A stretch of 64,000 bases of DNA. It comes from Chimonanthus salicifolius (taxonomy: Eukaryota > Streptophyta > Magnoliopsida > Laurales > Calycanthaceae). The stretch covers positions 57,394,769 through 57,458,768 of the forward strand of contig CM023538.1 of NCBI GenBank assembly GCA_013350335.1, read 5' to 3'. Made by a program: the position numbers and the translations under genes. The notes below the pieces were generated by a model. The model was not told the origin of the DNA, made no database searches, and saw only the letters and a list, made by a program, of their open reading frames with translations. Shown here piece after piece: positions 36,501-48,664 of the stretch. Positions within the stretch are counted from its first letter, which is position 1. Every line of letters starts with the position of its first letter.

Positions 36501-39500
36501 AATCATCAGAAAAGTTAGCCTGATGAAATCAAAGACTGAAGACTTTTCAACTGTGAATTCCGTGACATGCAGATGGCTTCATTTCCAACTAGATACTAGG
36601 AGATGCCATAGACTGGTCATATACCAAAAATCAGCCTCATCAGTCATGTCTAGTATTTTGAAGTATATGATGAATCAAATGGTCAAAGTCATCTCATCTT
36701 TGTCATCCATTTAACCTCCTCACGTTGAAGACTATGAACCAGTTGATGACCAATGTGGCTGATATTTGGTACATAACTAATTCACAACCCCCTCTTGTAA
36801 CTATTATAAAAAATCCTTGTACCTCATGGGGTTAGTCAACCTTATTTTCATTACAATATTTTTCCCCTTTCATTTCTACGTGTATGTGTTCGCTCATTTT
36901 ATTCATCACAAGATAGATTATATTATTTATAAGAGTTCACTGCACGGTTGGTTATACTCTGCATTTCTCAATTCTTTTTTGTATAGCAGTAATAACTGGT
37001 ATTTAGATGGAGGATTTTCATGATGCATGTAGAAAAGGATAGTGCTATGTAATATTGACGCAGGACAAGGGATAGGGTAACCCTAAATGCCTAAATGTGG
37101 TCCTTAGAGATTAAAAAGGATGAAAATAATGCACCCTAAACCTAAAATGGACTAAAATTAAATATCAATTAATATATGCAATTAATTAATATAAGATTTA
37201 TCACAAATAATCATGCAAAAACATCCCAAAATCTGATGTAAATAAATACATGAAAAATTAAGTAAAGGGTGGAATGATTTTGACTGAAATGGGTCACACG
37301 TGATTTTTAGTTAAAATGGCTTATAGTCTTAAATAAGCACATGGTCTTAAATGAGGAAGTAAAGGAAGAAAGAAGGGAAAGAAGGGACGATGGATAGCCA
37401 AAGGATATGAAACACGAGGGTGCTAAAGAGGATGGCGGAAAGGTGGAGAATGGAAGATGGGGTTACGGCAGCAAGGAAGGGACCTTGGAGGGAACGAACT
37501 GGATGGGTGGGTCTGCAAGAGGCTTCGGCTAAAGGGGAAGGATCTGGGAAGGCCTTTTGGCAACAGGGAAAAGGTAAGGGGATGGATTTGGGCTGTACGA
37601 AAAACAGCAGGTGGCTGTATGGGTTAGGAAAAGGTCACGACAGCACTGTATGGGTCTGGTATTGGCTTAGGAACAGGTAGCGGCAACAAGGGAAGGGACT
37701 TTGGGATTTCACGGCAAGTATGGAGATGGGTATTGTGGATTACGGCAACAGTAGAATGGGTTTTGGGGTTTCAAAAGGTTAAAAAGAAAAGAAAGGAAAG
37801 AAGAGAAGAGAAGAAGAAGAGAAGATAGAAGAGAAGAGTACCTGGCTTCATGCCCTTGGTTTCTCACCACCACATGCTCGGCATAGAGGTATGCTCGAAC
37901 TCTCAAACTCTTATTTCATCAATCATTTTTTTTTTTTAATAAGCTTACAAGAGAGAGGGGTTTATATAATACTATCTTATCCCCAAATAAGAAAATCAGA
38001 AATTACATTAATATCCTCTTCTAAAAATAAACTAAAATACCTACTAAAAAAAATAACATGGAAATAACAATAGCAAGGAACGGAAATAGCATAGATGGAT
38101 GTGTGCTGGGGATGTGCTGGGATGCGCCGCATCAAATATTAAGCATATTCTCTTTTGTACCAAATCCTGCTGGGGCAATTTTGTTTTCATTGATTCCCAT
38201 GGTTGTATTTTCCCTTAAAGGCTATGTTTGGTTGAGAACTGTAGATTTAAAACTCACCCTACTTGGACCTGTGTTTAGCAAGCATGGACCCCACTGAAAG
38301 GAAAGGATAACACCTCTTTTTTTCTGTTTTCTCCACTTATACAAGGTGAATGCCATGTTCCCCAGGCAAGGAGAACACCTCTTTTTTCTGTCCATCTATT
38401 TCTTCTTTCCTTCTTGAAGGTGGCATATTTTTACAATGGGATGAGATGAGATCGTTCAAATGAGATTTCATTGAGATCTTTTCTTCTAGGGCCTATTTTA
38501 TACTATCAGGATGGATTGGTCAGAAAGATATATGCTTGGTAAGGGGTTTATCAGTTTGAATGTGTTCTCTTAGTAAGTTTTAAAGATCACAAAGGTTAAA
38601 GGTACATAGGGAATAGTTTAACTCTTGTGGGGAATTGCTTCACCTAAGAGGCATCCAAACAAGGTGACTTGAAAAGTGGGGAAACTTGAAGCTCTCTACG
38701 GGAACTTTAGAGGTGGGAGTTCTCCTTGAAGTAGGAGAACCCTAATTTAAAGTTCTCATCCAAACATGGCCCAAAGTTTGTTTACATTTGCTAATTATGG
38801 ATGGTAATGATCACAACAAAGATGTTAAATATAGATTGAGAAGTTATTTAAAAATAAGTCATGACTAAAAAAATCCATCTCAATTGGTCAAGCAGTAGTT
38901 TTTGGGAAGAAAATGCATCTTTTATTTGAAAGAGTAGTAGAAGTTAGAGGAGTTGGTGAAAATCATTATGCACTTTTTAGTGTGGCACTAATTTTAGCTA
39001 ATTACTTTAGTTATATTAGAATATGAAAATTATCACAAAATAATGATGAGATGATGGAGAGAAATCTTTAGAATCAAATATTAATTCATCTCTAAGAATC
39101 TTATGCTGCCCTCTAATAGTCAGTCATATACACATTTTGTGCAAAGTCAAATCTAATTTGAATCAAAATTACATCTGGGTCTAATATGAAGGTTTTATGG
39201 CCTTATGAGATGAGTATTATGAATAAAAGTTTTGTCTTCATTAGTAATTCTGACTCAATAGTCTTTTTCTGAGATCTCTATCTTTACTGGTATCCTCTGA
39301 TGCTTCTATTTTCTGTTCCTAAAGTTGAACTGGTATGAGCAGGATGCTAGACATATTAGAGAAGTTTCTCATACGGAAGGGCTATTGCTTCTCTAGACTT
39401 GATGGTTCCACCCCAATGAGCTCTCGCCAGTCAATTGTTGATGAATTCAATACAAGTCCAAGCAAACAGGTGTTTTACAAAATCATGAGGAAGCTCATAA

Positions 39501-42047
39501 GCTGGACTGTGAAGTTGCTGCAGTAATGTTTTATTGGTTTTGGAATTTGATTATTGCATGCATGTCTTTTGGTTTTAGGTTTTCCTCATCTCCACTCGGG
39601 CTGGGGGACTGGGTCTGAATCTTGTGAGTGCGAATCGTGTGGTAATATTTGATCCAAATTGGAATCCTGCACAAGACTTACAGGCTCAGGACAGATCATT
39701 TCGCTATGGGCAGAAACGACATGTTATTGTCTTTCGCCTTCTTGCAGCTGGCTCTCTTGAGGAGCTTGTATATTCTCGTCAAATATATAAACAACAGCTA
39801 TCAAATATTGCTGTTTCAGGGAAAATGGAAAAACGTTACTTTGAAGGTGTACAGGTATGAATAGCCCCCTCTCTCTCTCCACGTGCACACTTGCAGTTCT
39901 TGATACACATTTCAATTTGTAACTTTTTTCAACTCCAAATCTTTTCTAACTTCTGCTATTACCTTTGTAGGACTGCAAGAATTTTCAAGGTGAACTTTTC
40001 GGTATCTGCAACTTATTTCGTGATCTGTCTGACAAGGTTTTTACCAGAGAGATCATTGAATTGCATGAGAAAAACACACTAGAAGATGGACACTGTCAAG
40101 GTGTAAAAGAGCTTCCAACTGAAATAGGAAGATCTCCAACAAATGATTCCTCACTTAACAGTGAAAATTCCCCGAACTGTCCTTTTCCAATGAAAACAAA
40201 TGAAGCATCGTTTTCAGGATCCAAGGATAGAAAATCTGATGACCAGGTCATGACTAAGAAAAATGAACCCATGTCAGACGACTTGGGTAAGTTTCTAACT
40301 GTGTTTTTCTTAGTTCTTGTCCAACTTTCCTACTTTTTTCCAAGTAAATCTCCCTTCTTTAGCCTTTTCATAATTGACATTTTTCTCTGAGATGGCTAAG
40401 TTGTTGATGGTACAAGTCTTAACTCCTCTCATTTAGTTTAAATATTGAACTTGAATTCCTTGTCAGATGTCATTATGTTCCCTTCACTATATGTTTCTTC
40501 CAAGTTCAGTATGTAACTCTCACTTTTGATCCTTTCCCTCCATCTTCTTTGGCATTTGCACCCCACCCCACTACAGACACAAACACACACAACAACAAAA
40601 AAGAAGAAAAATGCAATTGTTATGTTCGAGTACGGTAATGGGAAAGCTCTGTTGAGGTACCATCTACTATGGAGGAGAATAATCCTTGATGTCACAGAAA
40701 TGTTGTGTGTTCTTTGCGGTAATGTAGAGGAGAGTGTGAATCACGTCTGTTGTAGATGTCCATTTGTGGTGGATCCATGCAACAAGTTTCTTTCCTTGAT
40801 TGGATGTTGTTGTTGGGAGTTAAACAATTCAATTCAAACCTTAATGCTTAGTTGGATGGGGGTCCCTTCAAGGATAAGGGTGAGGGAGCATGGTTGACTA
40901 TGCATTAAACTGTTAGTTGGTCTAGTTGGAAGGAGAGGAATGTACAAATCTTCGAAGGGAAGGCTATTTCAGTCGAGGAATTTTTTAGGTTGCCAGGGTA
41001 GGAGTTATTATGTGACTTTGATTTGTTATGAATTTAAAGGGTATTCTTTTGATGATTTTGTAAGAATTTAGATTTGTTATGAATTTAAAGGGTATTCTTT
41101 TGATGATTTTGTAAGAGTTTAGATTTGTTATGAATTTAAAGGGTATTCTTTTGATCATTTTGTAAGAGTTTAGATTTGTTATGAATTTAAAGGGTATTCT
41201 TTTGATCATTTAAAATAAACTTAAATTTTATTTTATTTAAATATGGTGCCGTGTCTCCATGTCCTTTTCTTTTGGGTCCCCGTGTTCGACACCTCGTACC
41301 CTGCGTACATATTCCAAGGTAGAATTCACACATAATTCTTATTGCAATTTTCTTGATTCTTCATGTTTGTGGCTGGTTTTGATTTCTTTTTATAGAGGTT
41401 TTGCATTGAAAACCTTAAATCTTTGAAGTTGTGGTCCTTGGTGAGACTCTAGACTGCATCATTTACTTTCTTCTAATTACCTATTTATCGGAACCATCAA
41501 CCGTACTTGTTTCTGTAAGTGGGTTTGGGTTGGATGAACCCCTTTTTCTTAAACAGGTTGAGATGCTTGACCCAAAACCCATTTCTGGGCCAGTTTGGCT
41601 GGTGGGGTCAGAAATTGCTAGGCCTAGTGCTAGCTCTCACTGCCAGTTTCTTATCTATGAAGAAATTTTACTTGTGCTAACTCAAACTGAAGTCATCTGT
41701 AAATTCTGCATGCAGGCATCATATATGCTCACCGTAATGACGATGTAGTCAATTCTAGACCAGTTATTCAGGCAAAAGAATATGCAAATTCACACGAGGA
41801 CAATGATGATAGAAGCATTATTACAAAGAAACCATCTGTTTTGGGGAAGAAGAATGTGAAAGATGATAGTTCTCCTCCTAGGAAGCGGAAGAAGAGCAGT
41901 GAATATGATTTCTTAGCTCAGTTTATGGGTATGGGGAAGCTTGAGTTCAGCAAGTGGCTTCTTTCCTCATCGCCCTCACGAAGGGAAAAGGTTCTCCAAG
42001 AGTACAAAAATTATAAGCGAAGGAAGAAATCGAAGGGCCATCACTGA
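30567..42047 (+). CDS. SWI2: SNF2-family helicase SWITCH2/CHR9 (ERCC6L2-like)
   Basis: Nuclear SWI2/SNF2 ATPase of the Rad54/ERCC6-like branch, thought to act in chromatin remodelling and DNA repair. Exons: 30567-30974, 33777-33883, 35167-36094, 36236-36483, 39343-39469, 39579-39854, 39971-40286, 41716-42047. All phases agree, giving 913 residues, close to known plant orthologues. The N-terminus is Ser/Pro-rich with an acidic run (GGEEEDEDDDVGGGG). Helicase motifs in order: I GDDMGLGKT (split across exons 2 and 3), Ia CPTSVIHNWE, II VDEAHRLKNEKS, III LTGTIMQNR, then a cysteine-rich insert (CGCGSPLTQVECC, CDSCPFCLVLPC), IV LLFSYSVRMLDILEKFLIRK, V STRAGGLGLNLVSANRV, VI QAQDRSFRYGQKR. The C-terminus is basic and ends KRRKKSKGHH. 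The cysteine-rich insert, the GDDM form of motif I and YAHRNDDVV in the last exon are characteristic of the CHR9 group rather than CHR8/CSB. The start is the first ATG of an open exon with a pyrimidine-rich leader. Confidence 0.95.
30975..33776. other. SWI2 intron 1
   Basis: GTACTT donor and TTTTTAG acceptor. It holds a fragment of the GGGTTAGG/CAGCCCTA MITE family at 31285-31345. Otherwise I see only unassigned AT-rich sequence. Confidence 0.6.
33884..35166. other. SWI2 intron 2
   Basis: GTGAGT donor, TGACAG acceptor. It separates GDDM from GLGKT in helicase motif I. It contains a T-run LINE-tail head (34227-34256) and GGTGGT runs near 34780-34810; nothing else is recognised. Confidence 0.6.
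37056..38133. mobile_element. Solo LTR, long-LTR family copy 2
   Basis: 1078 bp, TGACGCAGGACAA...GCGCCGCATCA, flanked by a perfect 5-bp target duplication AATAT (37051-37055 and 38134-38138). TG...CA ends, the 5-bp duplication and the absence of internal sequence define a solo LTR left by unequal recombination. It is homologous along its length to 8078-8942. It sits in SWI2 intron 4 (36484-39342). GA-rich short frames inside are not genes. Confidence 0.88.
38139..39342. other. Rest of SWI2 intron 4
   Basis: AT-rich, ending TATGAGCAG before the exon that starts inside Arg-Met-Leu-Asp. Nothing recognised. Confidence 0.5.
40600..41010 (+). mobile_element. LINE C-terminal zinc-binding fragment
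   Basis: The frame at 40526-40897 reads LCVLCGNVEESVNHVCCRCP, then FVVDPCNKFLSLIGCCCWEL: the C-x2-C...H-x3-C zinc-binding motif at the end of plant LINE reverse transcriptases. Decayed, in SWI2 intron 7, same strand as the gene. Confidence 0.65.
41020..41211. repeat. 51-bp tandem array, four copies
   Basis: Units start at 41020, 41071, 41122 and 41173 with GATTTGTTATGAATTTAAAG; the last is truncated. Differences are single bases (GATGATT/GATCATT, AGAATT/AGAGTT). It abuts the LINE fragment. The unit length is divisible by 3, which explains the open frame on the - strand. There are no spacers, so it is not a CRISPR. Confidence 0.95.
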
Positions 42048-45000
42048 ATAGAAACCATGGAACTGATCTGTACATATTTTCCACGATGATCACAGATGGA
42101 AATTAGAGCTTTTTTTAAAAAAAAAATTTGGTGTCTGCACCATTTTAAATTAGAGCTTGTATAGTTCAGTAACCTTTGTGGATGAGGCTTGGCATGCTCG
42201 CTTACTTCCATGCTTGAGAGGTGACATGATCTCATTCAATAAAATTTATAGATCCTTCCAATGTGAGTTCATCCAATCCAATCACCGAGTCTTCCCAACT
42301 CGTCAGAGCTTGTCGAATCCATCAACTCGCCCTCTTACCAAAGCCTCATTTAATCCTAAGACCAATTCTTGTATACAAACCTTAAAATTTTATTGGACAG
42401 TTTTTTTTTTTTATAGCATGGTTATCTCTACTCCATATTGGAGGTGAAATTAATCCTACGGATATAGAAATCACCTATAAGCTTCGTGTATTAGGTTTGG
42501 AAGGAGCTAAATCCAAGACCTAATAAAATTCTAGAATTGGCATCTCAGTTCTTGCTCTTTTGGGAGCTTCGCTTCCACGTGGGCTGTGGACCTCTTAAAA
42601 AATACCAGCACTATCAAGAGAGAAGAAAAAAAATTAATGGTTGATACACCCTCATATAGGCGATCAAAAATCTCTAAATGATACGAAAATATTTCTCCCT
42701 CCATTTTTTTAATATATTTTATTTCATTTTCTCCCTTCACAATATTTTTTTAGATTTTAACTTTTGTGAAATCTTCAATTCCTGTTGAATGTCAAATAGG
42801 CAGTTATGGATCTTTAAAGTTTTTTTTTTTTATGTTGATTAGTGATAAATGATGAGAATAGTTAATTTACATAATACTTTTGATTCACTATTTTTGTATA
42901 TAAATTAAGTTTTTTCATACTGCCTTTTTCGAAATGAACCGTCGAGACAATCTAAACTCCAAAAACGGAGGCCAAAACTAGTTCAACGAGGGGCCCAAGT
43001 TAGATAGAGAAAAAAGAAGTAATCACAATGTGACAAATTTGTAATAGAGAGAAGACCAGCTTCTAGCAAAACTGCCCACAGAAATTATGGGCTGTTTTCA
43101 GTCCAAAACCGTTTCCATATGTAGATTAGGCTCAGTCAGGCCTTTAATGGGCCTTTAGTGGACTAGAGGGCCCATTCATGTAGGCCCATGTTTTCACAAA
43201 TTGCGTTACAAAAGCAGGAGTCCAAATTCCTAATTGGACCCACTGAGTTGAATGTAATGTCAAGAAAACCATATGAGTAGTTTGGATATAAAGTTTCACC
43301 TACATCTAATCATCTTATCCTTGATTTTAAATTTTAAAAAATTCGACTATTAAAGTAATTAAAATCCGTGTAATGGTTAAAGGTAGCCATTTTTAAGATT
43401 ATTTGGCCTTTCTTTGTAAAAGGACCGAACCCCATCCAAACTGAGCTTAAAATGCAGGCTTGTACCTTATTATATTTAACTAAGAATTTGAGAACAATTA
43501 AATTTAATATGATTTCTTGAAACAAATTATTCGATCATGCATCAGAATTACTATGGGTACAGCCAAGTTTATCAGACCATTTCCCATAAAAATATAAAGA
43601 TCAAACAAAACCTATAGAACAGAACCTTTGTAAGGTCTAGTTATTCTCTATTCCAGCCTACATTCTTGTGAATGGTTGAAAATGCTCTCTATATGTAAAG
43701 GTATAAACAGAGTTGTTCTCTTAATTATCTGAAAAAAAAAAAAAGAACTATTTAACAGAAAACTTTAATCATTTAAAATAAAAAAATGAATCAAGTCCCT
43801 TACACTACCTTCTAGTGCCCGCATTGCCCCACCAACTTCTGCTGTTAACGGATGGATTTGAAAGACATAAATGAGTTTTCCAACCCGCCAACAAACAAGT
43901 AACACAATCAGTTTGATCATACAACACGAAATTAGGTAGAATATATGGGCCAGTTTGCATATATTGGACTACAAATGTAATAACTAGTTGTGCTTGATCA
44001 TTCTCCAGGAACTTCTAAAATACACAACGGAGATACAAAATCAAAACTATTTTTCAAAAAATAACAATAGTAATATAAAAGAGTAGGGTTCAACTCTCGC
44101 CAGAGGCTTGTAGGTGATTTCGTATATTCGTATGATTGTCTCACCCTCAAGCAAGATGGACCAACTGAAGCAAGGAAAAAAATGGCATCAACAAGTTAAA
44201 AAGAACCATTGAGACACTGAACTGCTGGCATTTTTGAAAGGTTTAAATGCCATCCATTCTAACAGTATGGCATTAAGTAAGCTAGATAACGAAATGTTAT
44301 AGCCCTCTCTCTGCAAAGAGACCAATTCAGAAAAGAAGATTGACAAGTAGCAAAAAATGACACAAACTGCAGGCAGAGGCACTGAGTGCTAGATAAAAGA
44401 GGGAAGTATAACACCGAGAGCACCAAAGCCACAATTTGAAACAACGACGTTCCTCAAAGTGATACATACCATCCAATCTCCTGGTCCGAAATAACAAAAA
44501 AGTGGCAACACCAACATGGACTGCAAGTGAGACAGACAGACGGCAGAAGATAGATAAAACAGTGAAGCAACCACTCCCATAGCACTGCAGTAACACACTG
44601 AAATACTCACATTCACCATCAAACAATCTAATGCCATTTTATAAAATCATGCAATCATGTCAAGCGTCGAAGCACAACAGCAGACAGGATGCTGCCTGCC
44701 TCAATCTCTGCTGAGAACTAGATCAATTCCCTTGGTAAAGTTATCAGCAACTAAGTGATACTTCAATATTTAACTTTACCCAGGTGGGTAATGAATGTCA
44801 TCTTATATACAGTGCTAATCGAACTACCAATTCAAATAGAACTGGCAGAAGATTTATGGTAATTCACAAAAATCAAACCACCTCTACACAGTATGCTCAC
44901 ATGAAAGGTTGTATACTGAAGAGAAGAAGACCGACTCCACCACTTCGCCCAAAGCCACAATCAAGTTGTTGCAACATGAATACCAAAATTCTCTCATTCG

Positions 45001-46035
45001 ATTGGCTAATCCATCGTAAATTAATGGGGGTACCAGCCCATCAGGAAATGAAACATGTCTTTGCCCTGAATGGGGTTGCAGTTACGACGGAGTACTTCTG
45101 ATAGAGGCTGACTTCAGATGGGCAAGGCATTAATGATGACAGTAACGTTGATATCCATGAAAGTAAAGCAAGTCAAATATAAGAATTATCTGAAGTAATT
45201 ATCAAGCCATTGATGAAGAGTCTCAGATTCTTAACTTACGTGTGCAGTTTTTGATATAGTAATCTTAGGACGACAAACTAAAAGACCAAAAAGGAAGGCC
45301 TTCATGAAGCATCCAGCAACAGTTGGCCCTGGCATGAAAGTATTAAGCTCTGAAATATGCTGCAAACTGAACTGCAGATTTAAACAAGTAAAACCAATCT
45401 TTCAATGACACAAAGTTAAAAACACAGCCAGATTATGCAACTATCTATAACAGACCTTTGAATGAGTATGTTCATCCCAAGCAAAACCTGCATGCCATGA
45501 AGCATATGAGAAACTACCAAGGGAACTGCAACTATAAATAAATATAATACTTGAGGTAAAACCTCTATACAGAATAATCCAAGCATCTCATTAAACAGTC
45601 AAGTACAGATCAATTTTCAAGATAACAGGCATTAACAACAGACCACAAATTAGAATTTATATAATTTGCAAATAGAAGAAGCCACTGCCAACTTGCTCCC
45701 GTATGGAACTCATCCATACTTCCATGAAATCCCTAGGACAATGTAGGTGAAAGGCCAAATCTGCAATTTATGCCACCTTTTTCCATCAGCGAAAAATGAC
45801 AGCCTAAAAATAGTATTTACCAGTATAAATTAACCTCCAACAAACTGCCTAAAGGAGTAATCAAATGTAACCCTTTAACCTTAAACAGATCGCCAAAAGA
45901 AGTAGATAGTGACAGTGTAACCCATTATTTTCCGACGCAGAGTGTTCATAGACACAACCTTTGAATGCCAGAGCAGAGAAGTGATTCATCTCTTTCTGCC
46001 ACCTCGTTCCTGAATGCCAGAGCGGAGGAGTGGAT
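42048..46035. other. Intergenic between converging SWI2 and SF3A1
   Basis: Contains both 3' UTRs. Short frames (44188-44637, 44784-45101) have no recognisable domains. An unassigned sequence near 43090-43200 carries GGGCC/GGCCC words. No gene supported. Confidence 0.5.
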
Positions 46036-46060
46036 TCATCTCTTTCTGCCACCTCGTTCC
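45962..46060. repeat. 49/50-bp tandem duplication across the SF3A1 stop codon
   Basis: Units 45962-46010 and 46011-46060 both read TGAATGCCAGAGC...GATTCATCTCTTTCTGCCAC CTCGTTCC on the + strand, with few mismatches. The right unit includes the last SF3A1 codons (Glu-Arg-Gly-Gly-Arg-Lys-Arg-stop); the left unit repeats them in the 3' UTR. Confidence 0.9.
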
Positions 46061-48664
46061 CTTAAAGCAAGGGTAAGTGTCTCTCCTGGTCCAATGTTGT
46101 AATAAGCAAGTGAAAGATTGTCCTTAAGAAAACCAGCCCGACCACTCAGCTTCTGTTTGTTTGCAGGAAGCTGAACTTCTCCAGCAATCTTCTCTTTGAG
46201 GCTTCCAACAGTCTCAGATAACGACTGTATAGTGATCTCCAGAAGCTGGCCCTTCAGGTTTCCTTCATCAACATTTGGAACAGACACAGAAATGCGAACA
46301 GATCCCTGCAATGTAAGCAAAGAATAGAAGAATGGGAGATCAATGCAGTTATCATGATACCATCAGACAATTGAAACATAAACCAAACTAATGACAAGTA
46401 GAGGCAAATCATAGAACATCATATGAGGACATTGAAAGCAAAAATATGAACTGATACAGGATGATGACAAAAACAAAATGCATGTGGAACTCCATACCGG
46501 ATGTTGAGCCAGGAACTGGTCTTCTGGAATAAGGGAAGCATCATCAACTCTCTGCCTCTTTGGCTCTGGCTCATCAGGCAGTGGTGGAGGAGCTTCGTCA
46601 GGTGGGGGCGGAGGAGGAATTCCTTGAGGTAAGGGTGGAGGTTGCATCATGGGCATGGGCGGTGGTGGCATAGGCATCTGGCCAAAAGGTCGGGGAACTG
46701 CCATAGGTGTAAACTGGGATCCAGGTGGTGCTGGTGGAAGGATACTGGGAGGGTTCATAGAAATAGATGGAGGTAATGTGGATGGCCTCACCATATGGGG
46801 TGGTTGTGTTGACATTGGTGGTGGTGGTAGGCCTAACAACTGAGACCATTGGCATAACAGGCGGTCGAGGAGGAGGAGGTACAAGGAGTCCACTGCTGTT
46901 TTGAGCAGAATATTGAATGTTACTCATAGGCATACGAGGAATGTTTAGCGCTAGTCCAGGTGGAGGAGGGAGAGTACGAACTGGTGGTACACCAGGTTTG
47001 GGTGGAGGAGCAGGACCAGGAAGTGTCCTTGTTTCATTGTTGTTGGCATCATTTTGCTCCTCTCCAGACTGATTCTGTGACATGGCTTGGTTTGCAGTTC
47101 GCCCAATGCTTCCTGTATGCCCATCCCATATAACCTGCTTTGGCTGCTCCTCTTTCTTCTTTTCGATCTCTGCTTTAACAGCATTGGAGACTTCTTCCTC
47201 CGTTGTACCAAAAATATCAGGCCGGGTTCGTGCAAGGCCAACAATGTTCCTTGATATCTCATCATCCTGTGCAAGTGTTGTCTCTCGGATCTTGGCCATC
47301 ATCCTCTCTTTTTGTTCTTTGTACTTCGGATCGATTAGGGAAATACGCATATGTTCTGCCATCTCATTGATTGGAATCAGCTCCCCAGTGATGGGAGAAA
47401 CGACAAACTTTGTTGGATCCCTTTCAGCAGGAATTCTGTCTTCGGGTCTCTTCCAGTTCTTCACTATTCTCATAGGTGGCTCTGGTTCATCAGGAGTCTT
47501 TGTCTCAATTTTCTTCTCACCTTCATTGTTCTCCCCTAGACTGGCTGCTCTCATGCCTTCTTCAACAAGCTGAACTTCTTCTTCATCCATTTCCATTTCC
47601 ACCTCCCTTCCAGGCTCAATGACTTCTTCGTCCTCTTCCATTGCTGACACCTTGCTTCTCCTCATGACTTCCTCTAAGGTCATAGGCTGAGGCAACTCAT
47701 CATCTTCATCATCTGCAAACTCAATTGTTTCCACGACAACAAAATCATGCCAATCAATCATTGCCATCTGCACCCGTTCCTGCTCGATCTCATCCTCAGC
47801 CTTCTGCCTTGCCTGTTCTTGCGACCGCTCCCATTCAAGCCGATGCAAGGACCGCTCAAGGACTGTTGTCACATCAACAGCACTCTTCCTAAGCTTTTCT
47901 GTAAGTCCCTTGGGAGGCATCAGCACCTTGGAATACGCATCCGCGAGTGCCGTGAAGAACATGAACATACTGTGAGTAGGCTTCAAGAAATGGAACTGGG
48001 GATTATTGATCTCCCTACTTGTCAGACCTGTCAAGAATGACTTCCCATTCCGTGCAACAAACTGTGCTGTCAACTTAATGATATCCAGTTCCTCCCCAGT
48101 AATCCCTTCTGGAAGCCGAACCGTATACTGCTCCGTCTCAGGTGGCTCAAGAGTTTTATGAGGAGGCTTGATTATTTGAGACACCGTATCAGGTTTTGCT
48201 GCTTCATTTCCATCTGCAGCTGGGGTGGGAGCAGGCGCTGATTCAGTGCCAGAAGAATCAGGCTGTACCACAGTGGGTTGCTGGGAAGATTGAAGCTGGG
48301 CACGGAACTCAGAAATGCGGTGCTGATAATAGGCGTGGTAAGGGTCAGAGCTGCTCAAGAAGTTGAATTTAGCATTGCCGGTGTTGTTTGCAAGGATACG
48401 CTTCTCAAACTCAGGGCCATTCTTGGCGACAAATTGTGCAGTTTTATCAACAATGTTACGGATGTCAGGTGGAGGATGGATGATGCCGATTGTTCTCGTG
48501 TGGGATGCAACAGATGTTGCAGCAAGAGCCTCTCCATCAGCCACAGCGTTGCTCTCGTCTGTTGTCACCATTGCAGTCGGCTTCTCATTCGATTTCTCAA
48601 TTGGATCCCGGTCCCCATCAGTAGAAGGGGCAGGGAGCGACAAGATCATAGTAGTCCCCGGCAT
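46036..48664 (-). CDS. SF3A1: Splicing factor 3A subunit 1 (SF3A1/PRP21), with an apparent frameshift in the proline-rich region
   Basis: Component of the SF3a complex of the U2 snRNP in the nucleus. Coding exons on the - strand: 48664-46498 (donor GTATGG) and 46305-46036. The N-terminal part has two SURP modules: residues about 68-113 (DKTAQFVAKNGPEFEKRI) and about 193-238 (LTAQFVARNGKSFLTGL). A PRP21-type middle region follows (DWHDFVVVETIEFADDED, RRSKVSAMEEDEE, FVVSPITGELIPINEMAEHM), then a proline-rich linker with KRQRVDDASLIPEDQFLAQH. Exon 2 is the C-terminal ubiquitin-like domain (GSVRISVSVPNVDEGN through ETLTLALRERGGRKR). Restored length would be about 810 residues, near plant SF3A1. 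Frame 1 runs into an unrelated tail after PVMPMVSVVRP, whereas LGLPPPPMSTQPPHMVRP in the next frame continues the protein. The break lies at about 46825-46850. A 49/50-bp tandem duplication straddles the stop codon region. Confidence 0.94.

Noticed and set aside
40985..41209. Repeat array considered as a CRISPR
   Set aside because: The units are directly adjacent with no unique spacers, and the context is a plant intron.
47082..47573. 163-residue + strand frame
   Set aside because: Antisense shadow of SF3A1 exon 1.
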